Below, one piece after another: positions 1-11,642 of a stretch of DNA of 50,071 nt. The first letter of the stretch is position 1. Each line of letters opens with the position of its first letter. The position numbers and the translations under genes were made by a program. The DNA comes from Candidatus Altimarinota bacterium (GTDB taxonomy: Bacteria > Patescibacteriota > Gracilibacteria > BD1-5 > UBA6164). The notes beneath the pieces are model-generated. The model saw nothing but the letters and a program-made list of their open reading frames with translations, made no database searches and was not told where the DNA came from. The stretch lies in NCBI GenBank assembly GCA_028692735.1, contig JAQUWS010000004.1, forward strand, positions 1-50,071, read 5' to 3'.

Positions 1-3000
1 TAATCTTCATAGACTATCATATGTAAAATCTAGTTTATGATTATTACTATCGTTTGCTTCTATAAGTCTTCATAAGCTGTCATATGTGTAGTTTTCACTT
101 GTTATTCACTCTACTCATGTTGCTTTTTGGATTGTTTTATTTGTTAATCTATTTAAATTATCATATGTATTTGTTGTGATATTTCAGTTTGGATCTGTTA
201 TAGTTAGTAGATTTCAGTTTATATCATATGTGTAGTTTGCTTCTTTGTTATTTGGATATATTTGTTTTGTTAGTTGGTTTAAGCTGTTATATGTATAATT
301 TGTTTCGTTATTGTTTGAATCTACTACTTTTATCAGATTTCAGTTTATATCATAACTATAGTTTGTTACCACCTGTCATCCTGAACTTGTTTCAGGATCT
401 TTTGTTTCTGATAATACTTTTCATCTGTAATCATATGTATAATTTGTTTCATTTCAGTTTGCATCTTTTGATTTGATTACATTTCAAAGTTTGTTGTATG
501 TAAGTTCGCTTATCAGTTCTTGTCAGTTTAGAATTTGTTTTGATTTTATCAGTCTATTATCTCAATCGTATGTATAACTTGTAGTTGTTGTTTTTCCATT
601 CGTTTGAACTATTTGTTTTTGTATTATGTTATTGTTTTTATCATATGTATTTACTTGTTTGTTTCATTTTTGGTCTATTGTTTCTATTGGTCTATTGAAC
701 TGGTCATAGTTTATAGCAGTTTCATTTCATTTTGAATCTATTTGTTTTACTACTTGTCAGTTTTTATTGTATTCTTGTTTTGTTATTATATTGTGTGCAT
801 TTTCTGTTTTTGGTGTACCATCTGGGTTTAAATCTATCGCTTCTTGTTTTAGGATTTGTCAGATTTTATTGTATGTGATTTGTGTTTCTTGTACTTTTGT
901 ATTTGTATTATTGTATGTATTTGTTTCTATTACTTTTCCTTGTTTATCGTATGTGTATGTTATATAGTTTCATAAAGAATCTATTTGTTTTATAGGTCTA
1001 TCAAACAAGTCATATTCTATATTTGTTTGGTTTCATTTTGGATCTATTATCTTTGTTTTATTTCAGTTTATATCATACTCATAGTTTATTGTAATTGTTT
1101 GATTTGTTGTTATAGTCTTTTCTTCTATAACTTGTTCTAATTCATTGTATTTATATTGTTTTTTTGTACCGTCTGCATATGTTATCTCTGTTATATTTTC
1201 ATTTCAATCATAGACTGTACTTATTGTTCCTGTTTGTGTTTGAGATATCTTTGTTGTTACTTGTGTTGGTTTATCTAGCAGGTTATATGTTATATTTGTA
1301 TTTACTGCATTTGTTTCATCTAGCACAAGTGAATCCAGTATCTTATTATCATTTTGGTCGTATTCATATTTTCTTGTAATTCATTCTGCACTTGTTATTT
1401 CTTTTACTCTATTTAGTTCATCATACTGCATTGTTTGTATATTTCATAGGGGGTCTGTTTTTGATACTAGATTTCAATAGTTATCATAGGTATATGTTTC
1501 TATTATTTGGTTTCATTCTGTACCTTTTATAACTTTTGTTATTTGTCAGTTTGTGTATTCATAACTTGTTTCATTTAACTCTGCATCTATAGTTTTTACT
1601 AGTTGTCAGCTTCAATTATACTGATTTTGTGTTATTAGTGATATTGGGCTTGATGATAATCATAGTTTTACATCTTTTATTTCTGTTTGTGTTAAATTGT
1701 TGTTTGTATCATAAGTAAAGTCTATTTCTGTATTGTTTGCTAGTATAGTTTTTGTCAGTAAATTTGTAGTTTGGTCATATTCGTATCTTGTTACTAAATC
1801 CTCTGTATCATCATCTGGGTTTGATACATTTGTTTTTTGTCTTTCTTCTGTTTTATTTCAGTTTGTATCATATTTATATGTTTTTCAGTTTCATTTTGGA
1901 TTGATTTCTTTTGTCATTCTTCATACTTCATCGTATTCATAACTTACCTGTGTACTTCATGTATTTGCTTCATTGTATGATTTTCTTGTTACTACATTTC
2001 ACATTCTGTTATAGTAGTACTCTGTTACTATTCATCTTTTATCTGTTACTTTGTTTTTTGATACATATGTTCAGATTACTATTCCATTTCATACTGTTTC
2101 TGGTGTATCATCTGCATGGATATCTGCTAGAGTATATTCATATGTTCATGTACCGTCTCAGTAAGTTTGTGATATAACTCTATCGTTTATATCATATGTA
2201 TTTGTTACATAGATTTGGTTTTTTGAGTCTAATAGTGTTTTTATATTGTTTGATAGTTTGTTATCTGTTGAGTTTTTATAGTATGTAAATTTTATTGTTT
2301 TTTCTTTTTGTTCTGTTGGGATTTCTGTATTGTCAGAGTTATGTATCTTTATGGATTTTAGGTCATATAGTGATCAATCAGTTTCCATATCTCAATAATA
2401 ACTAAACTCTACATATCTTCAATCTGGATCTGTTACTCTTTTTAGTTTATATGTTTCATCATATGTATATTTTATATCTCTTCATAGTGTATCTATTACA
2501 TCACTTAATTGATTGTTTTCGTTGTATGTAAATGTGATAGTGTTTCAGTTTGCATCTTGTATACTTGATATATCTCAGTTTGAATTGAAATTATATACTT
2601 TTTTATCTTTATATGTTAGTTTGTATCACAAGTTATTTGAGTATTTTATCAGTTTTGCATCTAAGTCTTTTATCTCTGTTTCTGTATCTTCTTGGATTGT
2701 TGTTCATGATCACTCTATTTTTTGCATTCATGATTGTCAGTTTAATAGTTCATATGTTCCATTCTCATTATCTAATAGGTGGATATCATAGTTATGTGTC
2801 CAGTTTACTCACAATGATGTTTCTGTTTGGATTCTTGATCTATATGATACTGATAATTCATATGATTGTCATACTCATGGTAATTGCATAAGTGTATTAT
2901 CATAAGTAAACTCTCATGTATTTGGATTTACTGGATCTAGTTTACTTCATGTTTTTGTGTTTGTTGTTTCGTTTTCTTTTACTGCTGTTTCTGTTTTGAT

Positions 3001-4485
3001 TGGGCTATTTGTTGATTTGTCTAGTTGGAAGTGATCTTGGAGAAGGATTTTCCGACTTGGGATAATTGCTTTATAATTGTTTCAAATATATCAAATAGTA
3101 TTTGTAGAGATACTAATTGTTCATGATTCTGTATTATTATTTCAAATATATCAAATAAATCATGGTAAGTTCGAAGTAAAATTTTCAGTATTGTTTGTTC
3201 ATATATATCATACAAATCATGGTGAGTTTGTATTAAAATCTTTTTCTTCGTAGTCTGTTCATATAAATCATACCTTATTTGAAAAACTTTTATATATATA
3301 ATCTCAAATTTGTGTATAATTTGTTATCTCTGTACCACATAGTGATAATTCTCAAGTACAAAAACTAGTTTCTCATGTATTTGTAGCATTTTTATCTCTT
3401 AAGTATATAGAATTATAGTTATTTGATCAATCATATAGTTCATTAATTTCTGATGTTGCTAAGTTTTTATACTGTGTTTGCTGTTTATTATTAATTGTAT
3501 TATAATAGTTGTATATTATATTGTCTCAATAAGATAATATCTTTCAGTTTAAGGGATTATATGATAAATATGCTCAAGCTGGAATAATTTCCGTATCTCA
3601 AGTTCAGGTGTGTATATATGTATGTTGAGTCCAGTTATTATCATAATTCATATAATAGATATCTGTTCATTTTTTTCATATAATTTGTCAGTATTGTCAT
3701 ACATCCAAATTTAAACTTGTATATATTAAATCATCATAATCTGATGTATCAACAATCCAATTCTGAGTTGTCTGCTCCCGAGTATTAAAGTTATATATAC
3801 TTGTTGTCTTGATCAATTCATCTTCTGTCTCTGTAAAACTAAAATAAGAATCTAAAAAATAACTTTCTGACTCAATATGTGCTGTTCATAAAGATACTTC
3901 TTCTCATGTTGTGAGATTTTTTAAGTAATTTATACTTTCTCAAGTCTCAGGATAATATCTGTTATATATTATTTTATTGTAATCATTTGAAATTGCTTGT
4001 AACCGAATTCAGTCTCATCAAACAAGTAATTCTCAAGATCAAGAATTAAGTACATTTTTTTCATAAAATCAATTTTCTCAATTACCATTGTCTATATAAT
4101 ATACAAAATTTCATGTTTCTTTATTTATATTCAACATATATCACCGTCATCATAAAGGAACATCAAATAAAGCTTTTTCAGTTATACTTTTTAAATCTCT
4201 ATAATATAATATATTAGTTCATGAGATAGAATCATATTTTTCATATATAATTCATTTATCTTTATAAACTCATCTAGCATAATTCTCTAATCATAATTTT
4301 GTCTTTGTTCAAGAATCTAGATCTATAAAATATAATCTATCACTATCAGTTGGATCATTATAAATAGATATTCATCAAAATTCTTCAGATAAAGCTAAGA
4401 CTTGTGTAATATATGTTATAAGAAATACAAAAATAGATATTATTAATAATATAAATATTTTTATATATTTATTGATTGTTGACAT
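1..4485 (-). CDS. Secreted YD-repeat (RHS-type) giant protein, C-terminus outside window
   Basis: The reading frame runs without TAA or TAG from ATG at 4485 to the window edge (1495 codons; TGA read as Gly). Residues 1-32 form a lysine-containing start and a long hydrophobic segment, so it is secreted or membrane-anchored. Residues about 33-390 are a beta-rich region of unknown family. Residues about 396-475 are four 20-residue repeats carrying GFIG or GYIG cores. From about residue 516 to the edge the protein is a long array of YD repeats, with motifs such as EYDINGNKTKIIDP and TYDSLGRL. YD-repeat proteins form large beta-barrel cocoons on cell surfaces and often end in a variable or toxic C-terminal domain, but that end is not visible, so no toxin claim is made. 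It follows the upstream beta-rich gene by 27 bp. A palindromic repeat lies in frame at 374-402. CGG codons occur in the N-terminal part. Confidence 0.9.
374..402. repeat. Palindromic repeat copy inside the YD-repeat gene
   Basis: The inverted repeat has arms ATCCTGAAC and its near complement TTTCAGGAT, preceded by GTC and followed by CTTTT. It matches the dispersed palindrome family seen at 7063, 18554 and 18646. It is read in frame as part of a YD unit (KDPETSSGG on the minus strand), so it does not break the gene. Confidence 0.6.
3061..3300 (-). repeat. Four tandem 60-bp (20-residue) units inside the YD-repeat gene
   Basis: Four successive 60-bp blocks encode similar 20-residue units with a GFIG or GYIG core (two of the Gly encoded by TGA), followed by an Asn/Thr-rich turn such as GNNNTES. 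The period is exactly 60 bp, so the reading frame is preserved. The units have diverged at DNA level outside the core. Confidence 0.75.
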
Positions 4486-4512
4486 ATTTTTGAAAATTGA
4501 TAATAAAACAAA

Positions 4513-5793
4513 TTAATAAACTACTACAAATAAAGGATTTTCAACATATGGTAATTCCTCTCCTGTTACTTCTTGATATAAAATTCTATAGTCTGTATCT
4601 ATGTTTATATTTGTTCATATTGTCTTTCTTAAAATCCACCCTATTCATTTAGCACTTGTTGGAATACTTCAAGTATAATTATTTTTGTAATTATCTGTAT
4701 CTCTAGTATCAGTAAATCAATTTAAAAATAGATTATTATATGCAACTTCATTATTTGTTATGATTACTGCTCATGTACTTTGTACTTGATTATTTACAAA
4801 TGTATTATATTTTACATTGGTATCATCAGTTCAAACTTTAAATCCTCATACATTTGTAAATTTATCATTTATGTATGTTGAATTACTATTTTCAGTACGG
4901 AAGCTATTTCATCATAAATCAATTTCATTTGAGATAAATGTAATTGATCCGTAATTGTATCAATCTTGGTTTTTTCATGCAATATAAAAATTGACATTAT
5001 ATTTTACATTATCAGTATTGGAGTTTATAATACTTATCTTGTTATCTTTTAAATGAAATGGAGCTCTAAAATCGTAATTTCAATTTATTCTTAAATTTAT
5101 ATTAGAATTTTCTATAGAGAATCAACCTGAACGAATACTTGCATAACTTGCACAATGCCGAGATCAATACTCATACCGTCAACTTATACAACTAATATCA
5201 AAATTTATAAATTGCTTCAAAGTACTTATGTTAATAAGTGATTTTTTTACTTTAATTAAACCTGAATTGAGTGTATTCCGTGTTATATTTTTATATCATG
5301 CAAAATAATATCATGTTAAATCATTTTTTGAAAAATTAAAGTTTTCAAATTCTATGTTTCAAACCTGTTGAGATCATAATTGGAAATATACGTTTTCAAT
5401 AACAGGGTATCAATTTGCTCATACTATTGATAATGTACTTCAGTTATTTGTCCCAGCAAAGTTAAGTGTTATATTTTAATCCTTTCAATCATATTTACAT
5501 CATCATTTCACTCTTATTTCAAATATAAAATGAATATATTCTCATCAAGTTCAATACGCATTTGTCAATCAATTATTATTTATATACAAAATTGTTTTTT
5601 CAATTCATTGTTTTAATGATAAATATGGTTTTGAATGATCAAAAGGAATTCAAGTTGTATCTGATCAGTTTTCACAATCTACATAAGTATAATCAGCCAT
5701 TGGTTGAGAGTCTGCATATATATTGTTTAATCAAAAAACAAAAAATAAGAAAAAAGAAATAGCAAAAATAGAAAGTTTTAAATAATTTTTCAT
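4513..5793 (-). pseudogene. Secreted beta-rich (possible parallel beta-helix) protein interrupted by one in-frame TAA
   Basis: ATG at 5793 starts a clear signal peptide (lysine, then a run of Phe/Ile/Leu, ending near NNIYADS). The same frame continues to TAA at 4513-4515, 427 codons in all, with a single TAA inside at 5476-5478. Both sides have the same composition, rich in Asn, Gly and beta-type stretches such as NITLNFAGT and KISIINSNTDNVKYN, reminiscent of right-handed parallel beta-helix proteins. No start codon in this frame lies just after the TAA. It is either a nonsense-mutated gene, an assembly or polymorphism error, or a readthrough case. It sits 27 bp upstream of the YD-repeat gene and 34 bp downstream of the membrane protein gene. 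The beta-helix assignment rests on composition only. Confidence 0.65.
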
Positions 5794-5827
5794 AAAAATA
5801 AATTATAAATTAAAATAATTATGTTTT

Positions 5828-6571
5828 TTATCTTAAGATATTAGCTTTTATATTGTAAGCTTTGTTTAACTCAGAAGTTAACTTATTTATCATAAACACA
5901 TCTCATTTATGTTTTTTTCTTATATCTTGTATTTTTTTCATATATTCATTATATATTTCTCTTCTTTCTTTATTTTCTTGACTATTTTCAAAGTTTAAAA
6001 CATACGCAAAATCTCATGAAAGAAATAAATTCATAGTATAAGTGTTACTATATTTTAAATTATCCTCTAAATAATCATAATATTCTCATATCATTTTCAT
6101 TTTTGTAAATCATTTTATAAATTTTAATTCATACATTTTATATGTCTTTATTTCTCAAGTTCAAGATTCAGAAGTATCTATAATTCAAGTTGGTAATAAA
6201 TCTTTTTTATAGTAATATTTTCATCAGTCTTTAGTTATTCATACATTATCTACAAATAAAAATTCACCTGTTAATGTTTTTCAACCATCAACCAGTATAT
6301 TGCTTCATGTAAAATATAATTTTTTATCTTCCTTATATTTATTTAAAATAATACCTGAATTAGTAGTATTGTAATCTATCTTTTTAATTCATTTAGTATA
6401 ATTATCAGTTTCTTTTTTTATTATATCTGCTTTTTCTTTTGATAATTTATCAAATTTACTTTCTCCTGAATCATCTCACATAGCCTTAAAATAAAATCAA
6501 CTTATAATAAATCAAATTACAAATGCTGAAATTATCAATTTTTTCTTATTTTTCAGAAAATTATTATTCAT
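5828..6571 (-). CDS. Membrane-anchored protein of unknown function
   Basis: The gene has 248 codons from ATG at 6571 to TAA. After a short basic start (MNNNFLKNKKK), residues about 12-30 form one hydrophobic span with two UGA-encoded Gly, so the rest is probably outside the membrane. The remainder is Lys/Asp/Glu-rich and includes the stretch FTGSNILVDGGKTLTGEF, which looks like paired beta strands, and a charged helical C-terminus. I do not recognise a family. It is probably the first gene of a unit with the two secreted proteins downstream. A hairpin terminator at 6607-6639 lies just upstream of it. Confidence 0.8.
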
Positions 6572-6606
6572 ATTTTAAGAAATTATAAAAATAAAATATA
6601 AAAAAA

Positions 6607-6639
6607 GACCGTTATAGCAGTAATATTGCTTTAACGGTC
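6607..6639. terminator. Bidirectional hairpin terminator
   Basis: The arms GACCGTTA and TAACGGTC enclose an inner AGCA/TGCT pairing. The hairpin is flanked by A6 on the left and an A-rich run on the right. It separates the dnaK-side spacer from the secreted-protein cluster. Confidence 0.75.
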
Positions 6640-6814
6640 AATAAAAAAACTAAAATTTAGTCAGTTATCGAAAACAGAGATTAGTTTAAATAGTTTTTTC
6701 ATAAAAAATTATTTATTTTTTAATCCAAAAATGATAATATTCTAAATTATATTTTAGTCAAATAAAATGGATTGACAAAATAAATATTATTTTGAAGTAG
6801 AAGTTCATATTTTA

Positions 6815-6874
6815 ATGATTCTGAAACAATATCCGGGTCAAGCCCGAATACTAAAGGTTCACCAGAATGACAAT
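6815..6874. repeat. 60-bp dispersed repeat, copy 1 (nested palindromes)
   Basis: This copy is identical over 60 bp to 7158-7217. The outer ends (GATTCTGAAACAA and AGAATGACA) match the simpler palindrome at 18554-18579. The middle carries a second palindrome, CCGGGTCAAGCCCG. The structure looks like one palindromic element inserted into another. Confidence 0.85.
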
Positions 6875-6892
6875 CTGTGAAAGTTTTTCATT

Positions 6893-6921
6893 TGTCATCC
6901 TCGTGCTAGACTCTGGGATCT
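6893..6921. repeat. Dispersed palindromic repeat, inverted orientation
   Basis: TGTCATCC at one end and GGGATCT at the other match the ends of the same family read on the minus strand. The centre (TCGTGCTAGACTC) differs from the other copies. Confidence 0.5.
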
Positions 6922-7062
6922 CTAGTAAGATAGAACTTCTTAGTATATTTTATGATATTATACTTAATTTATGTCTTAAGTACTATAAATATGTTTTTTT
7001 GAGTTGATATATTCCTAGTAATAGGCTTACTCACGGATTACAATTTAGTGAAATATAAGGAA

Positions 7063-7088
7063 GATTCCGTATCAAGTACGGAATGACA
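7063..7088. repeat. Dispersed palindromic repeat
   Basis: The arms GATTCCGTA and TACGGAATGACA surround a short TCAAG centre. The ends match the family seen in murL and in the YD-repeat gene. Confidence 0.7.
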
Positions 7089-7157
7089 ATATAGATACAT
7101 TTTTAAAAATAATCTTGAAATATTGCGGGGTTAGGAAAATGAATTTTTCACTTTTTT

Positions 7158-7217
7158 ATGATTCTGAAACAATATCCGGGTCAAGCCCGAATACTAAAGG
7201 TTCACCAGAATGACAAT
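7158..7217. repeat. 60-bp dispersed repeat, copy 2
   Basis: This is an exact second copy of 6815-6874 in the same orientation, about 340 bp away. It ends 13 bp before the dnaK terminator hairpin. Confidence 0.85.
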
Positions 7218-7230
7218 ACGTATAAAAAAA

Positions 7231-7250
7231 TCCCCCAATAAATTGGGGGA
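7231..7250 (-). terminator. dnaK terminator
   Basis: TCCCCCAA and TTGGGGGA pair around a TAAA loop. On the minus strand this lies about 11 bp past the dnaK stop and is followed by a T run (A7 on the plus strand). It is one of the few GC-rich hairpins in the window. Confidence 0.85.
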
Positions 7251-7261
7251 TTTTGTAAAAC

Positions 7262-9175
<1,914 letters not shown>

Positions 9176-9280
9176 ATATTTTTATAATTAAAAAATAAAT
9201 TTTTTAGTTTTTTTATTTTGCAAAAGATTTTTTCTTTAAGCATATAAATATTTTATTCTTTTTTTTTCTTATGTCAAATA

Positions 9281-9316
9281 AAAATTAGCACTTTTTTATA
9301 AAAGGTGCTAATTTTT
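9281..9316. terminator. Bidirectional hairpin between dnaK and the plus-strand genes
   Basis: AAAATTAGCAC and GTGCTAATTTT pair through an AT-rich top, with A/T runs on both sides. It lies between the divergent dnaK and 9417 genes, so what it terminates is unclear. It may end a short unannotated transcript or insulate the two units. Confidence 0.55.
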
Positions 9317-9355
9317 ATTTTAAAGGCAATCACTCGCTATGATAACAAAAAAAAT

Positions 9356-9383
9356 TTGACTATTGTACCTATTTGTTTATATT
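9356..9383 (+). promoter_or_regulatory. Putative sigma70-type promoter for the 9417 ORF
   Basis: TTGACT at 9356-9361 and TATATT at 9378-9383 are separated by 16 bp. The start codon follows about 34 bp after the -10 box. This is pattern match only. Confidence 0.4.
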
Positions 9384-9416
9384 TGATAAAATTTGTTTTT
9401 TAATAATTTATATTAT

Positions 9417-9587
9417 ATGTGTGAAAAAAATATGGGTTGTGACAATGGAAATGAAACTTTAATTGAAGAAACTGAAGGTACTGATGGGGTTTCGCAAGAA
9501 GTTTGTGAGACTCAAGAAAAAATTAAGTCAGCTTTTGAAAAATCGTTAACACCATGAAGCTGATATAATTGATACGGTTATAATTAG
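9417..9587 (+). CDS. Small acidic protein with Gly/Tyr tail, unknown
   Basis: This is a 56-residue ORF starting MCEKNMGCDNGNET and ending PGSGYNGYGYN, where three of the Gly are TGA. It is Glu/Thr-rich in the middle, has three Cys and no membrane span. A promoter-like pair precedes it and a strong promoter for the next ORF follows its stop. I do not recognise it. The frame extends across three TGA to a clean TAG, which supports a real gene, but the short length keeps confidence moderate. Confidence 0.5.
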
Positions 9588-9601
9588 TCATAAAGTTTTT
9601 A

Positions 9602-9630
9602 TTGACTTTTATATAAATTTATACTATAAT
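9602..9630 (+). promoter_or_regulatory. Sigma70-type promoter for the 9657 ORF
   Basis: TTGACT (9602-9607) and TATAAT (9625-9630) are spaced by exactly 17 bp. The ATG is 27 bp downstream. This is the best promoter match in the window. Confidence 0.65.
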
Positions 9631-9656
9631 ATAAGTAATAATATTTATATTGTTTT

Positions 9657-9905
9657 ATGTGAGGTTTAACAAAAATTAAAGACAAATCAGATATATCAAC
9701 TCAACTTTGAGAGAATGATTTATCAACAAATATATCAGAAACTGCTAATGAAACTTGAAGAGAAGTATTTAAAGTTACTCACTTTTGATGATTTAATGAT
9801 ATAATAAAAACTATTTTATGAAGTCATATAGATCCAGGTAAAGAGATAGAGAAACTTACAAGGCTTAGAAAATCTGATGATTATGATGAAGAAAAAGCTG
9901 CTTAA
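9657..9905 (+). CDS. Small soluble protein, unknown
   Basis: The ORF encodes 82 residues, starting MGGLTKIKDKSDIS and ending DDYDEEKAA. Six or so Gly are encoded by TGA. It is polar, with a central FKVTHFGGFNDIIKTILG segment that could form an amphipathic helix. It has its own strong promoter and its own terminator (9921-9952), so it is probably a single-gene transcript. No family is recognised. Confidence 0.65.
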
Positions 9906-9920
9906 TGAAAATACTTAAAT

Positions 9921-9957
9921 AAATACTATAATTTACAAAGATTATAGTATTTTTTTA
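9921..9957 (+). terminator. Rho-independent terminator after the 9657 ORF
   Basis: AAATACTATAAT pairs with ATTATAGTATTT across an 8-base loop and is followed by a T-rich run. Confidence 0.85.
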
Positions 9958-10021
9958 TTTTTCTTGTATTTTTTTTATTTTTTTATAAAATAAAAAATAT
10001 TAATATTTTTTATAAAACATT

Positions 10022-10951
10022 ATGGGAGAAAATGATAATAAAATTATTGATGAAAACAATAATCAAATAAATCCAAATGCTAATAATTGAGTAAATACTG
10101 AAGTGTGAGTTAATATCAATAATATAAAAGATTGATTAACTGAAACTTTATGATGAGAAGTTCCTCATATATGAATACAACCTGAAAATATAAAGACTGA
10201 TTCTTTTGTTAGTGATGCAACATCTACAATTATTAATAATAACTGAGTAACACCTGAACAAAACCAGAATTTAAAAGTTGAAAGTAGTGATCCTTATGAT
10301 TTACCTTGAATTTCTGTACCCCCTAAACAAAAGATTTGACCAAGGTTAGATATTGATTCTGAAATAGATATCAAAGATTGAGTTACTAGTGCTATAGTTA
10401 ACAATATCAAAAATACGGATTTACTTGATGAAAAATTACCTGAAGTATTACCTACAAATGAACCAAATATTTGAGAAAAACCAAAAGAAGATAATCTAGT
10501 AACAGAAGAATTATCACATGTTTTACCTGCTGAGAAAGTTGGGTCTACATGAGTTGATAACTCCTCTGATGATAAAAACCATTATTCCAAAAGACTTATT
10601 TGACTTGTTTATTTAGTTATATTTGTTTCTATAATGATTTGATTATATTTTTATTATAGCCAAAACAAAAAGACAGATGAAAATGAGAAAACATTGTCAT
10701 GACAAATTATTGATTGAACTTGATTAAATAATATGGACGGAGATACTGTTGACGAAAGTCTTGATTCAAAATGAGTTATTGATGAATCATGAGATACAAC
10801 GACTCCCCTAACTGATAAAAATGAAACTTGATGAAACACAGAAACAAAAGTAAGTTCTTGAGATTCATCTAAAAGTGAGGAAGCTATAATAAATGATTTT
10901 GAAGATGAACTTGATTCTTTATTTGATATGATTGATAAAAATGATAAATAG
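10022..10951 (+). CDS. Acidic single-span membrane protein, unknown
   Basis: The protein has 309 residues. About 190 N-terminal residues are low-complexity and Asn/Asp/Glu-rich with scattered Pro. One hydrophobic segment lies near residues 195-215 (LVYLVIFVSIMIG), preceded by basic YSKR. The C-terminal 95 residues are again acidic and end FEDELDSLFDMIDKNDK. The basic residues before the span suggest that the N-terminal part is cytoplasmic. Its stop overlaps the start of the delta'-like gene by 11 bp (ATGATAAATAG), so the two are co-transcribed and translationally coupled. No family is recognised. Confidence 0.8.
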
Positions 10952-11642
10952 TGTAATAAATAATGTCGTTGATAAGGTAAATAAAAAGGAGGAAATTGCT
11001 CCTTTTTTGTTTTTATGATCTCCTATTTCTGACTTAAACTTAAAAATTCAGGATTTGAGTAAAAATTTATCAGAAATACTAGATATAAATAAGAATTTTA
11101 TTTTCACATTTAAGGAAACTGAGTGAAAAATAAAAGTTAAGGATATAAAGGAGTTTTTAGAAAAAACTTTTGTTACTCCAAGTTTTTGATCCCAAATTTT
11201 TATTATTGAAAATATATCAAAAATGACAGAGGAATCGGCAAATTCTTGTCTAAAAATTTTTGAAGAACCTTGAATTTGAAATACATTGTTTTTAACTAGC
11301 GAATCTGAATCAAATATACTTGATACTATTTTAAGTAGATGTACAATAGTAAATACAAACCAACAAGAAAAATTTGAAAAAAATGAATTTTATTACAATA
11401 TGATTGATGATTATGTAAGAGGAATTAATTTTTTATTTGCTTCATATATATTTAAAGAAAAACTTGAAAAAGAAGATTATATTAACATACTTAAAAATCT
11501 TATACTTTATAACAAAGATAATTTAATTTTTCTTGATATGATTTGAGAAATAAACTCCGATATAACTTGAATACAAAAAAACAATATACTTCCAAAGTAT
11601 ATTGTTGATAAGTATTTATTAAAGATTAAACTTCATAAGTAG
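10941..11642 (+). CDS. holB: DNA polymerase III delta'-like (HolB-type) protein
   Basis: The protein has 233 residues. The stretch FIIENISKMTEESANSCLK, then IFEEPGIGNTLFLTSESESN and ILDTILSRCTIV, matches the delta'/gamma core (Glu-rich helix, KxxEEP, then SRC). These proteins load the beta clamp onto DNA as part of the replisome clamp loader. The N-terminus is short and no Walker A motif is seen, which is usual for delta' but not for gamma/tau. The protein is shorter than typical delta' (about 300), so the C-terminal collar domain is reduced. ATG at 10941 overlaps the previous stop. The 3' end overlaps the convergent K+ channel gene by 17 bp and carries that gene's terminator. Confidence 0.8.
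11574..11606 (-). terminator. Terminator for the wall operon, embedded in the opposite-strand delta' gene
   Basis: ACAATATACTT and AAGTATATTGT pair around CCA. On the minus strand the hairpin follows the K+ channel stop (11626) by about 20 bp and runs into T7. It is also coding sequence (KNNILPKYIVD) for the plus-strand gene. Confidence 0.75.

Larger units (their letters stand above)
6640..7261. other. Repeat-rich non-coding spacer downstream of dnaK
   Basis: No reading frame of gene quality is seen in code 25. The spacer holds two identical 60-bp repeats (6815-6874 and 7158-7217), a related palindrome in the opposite orientation (6893-6921), another palindrome (7063-7088) and the dnaK terminator (7231-7250). 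The rest is AT-rich with no recognisable signal. Confidence 0.7.

Noticed and set aside
228-2891. Several plus-strand Leu/Phe/Tyr-rich ORFs
   Set aside because: They are antisense shadows of the YD-repeat gene, whose minus-strand frame is uninterrupted and has recognisable YD motifs.
3021-3215. A 64-codon minus-strand ORF with repeated LFDIFE
   Set aside because: It is the same four-unit repeat read in the wrong frame; the correct frame gives GYIG units in the YD-repeat protein.
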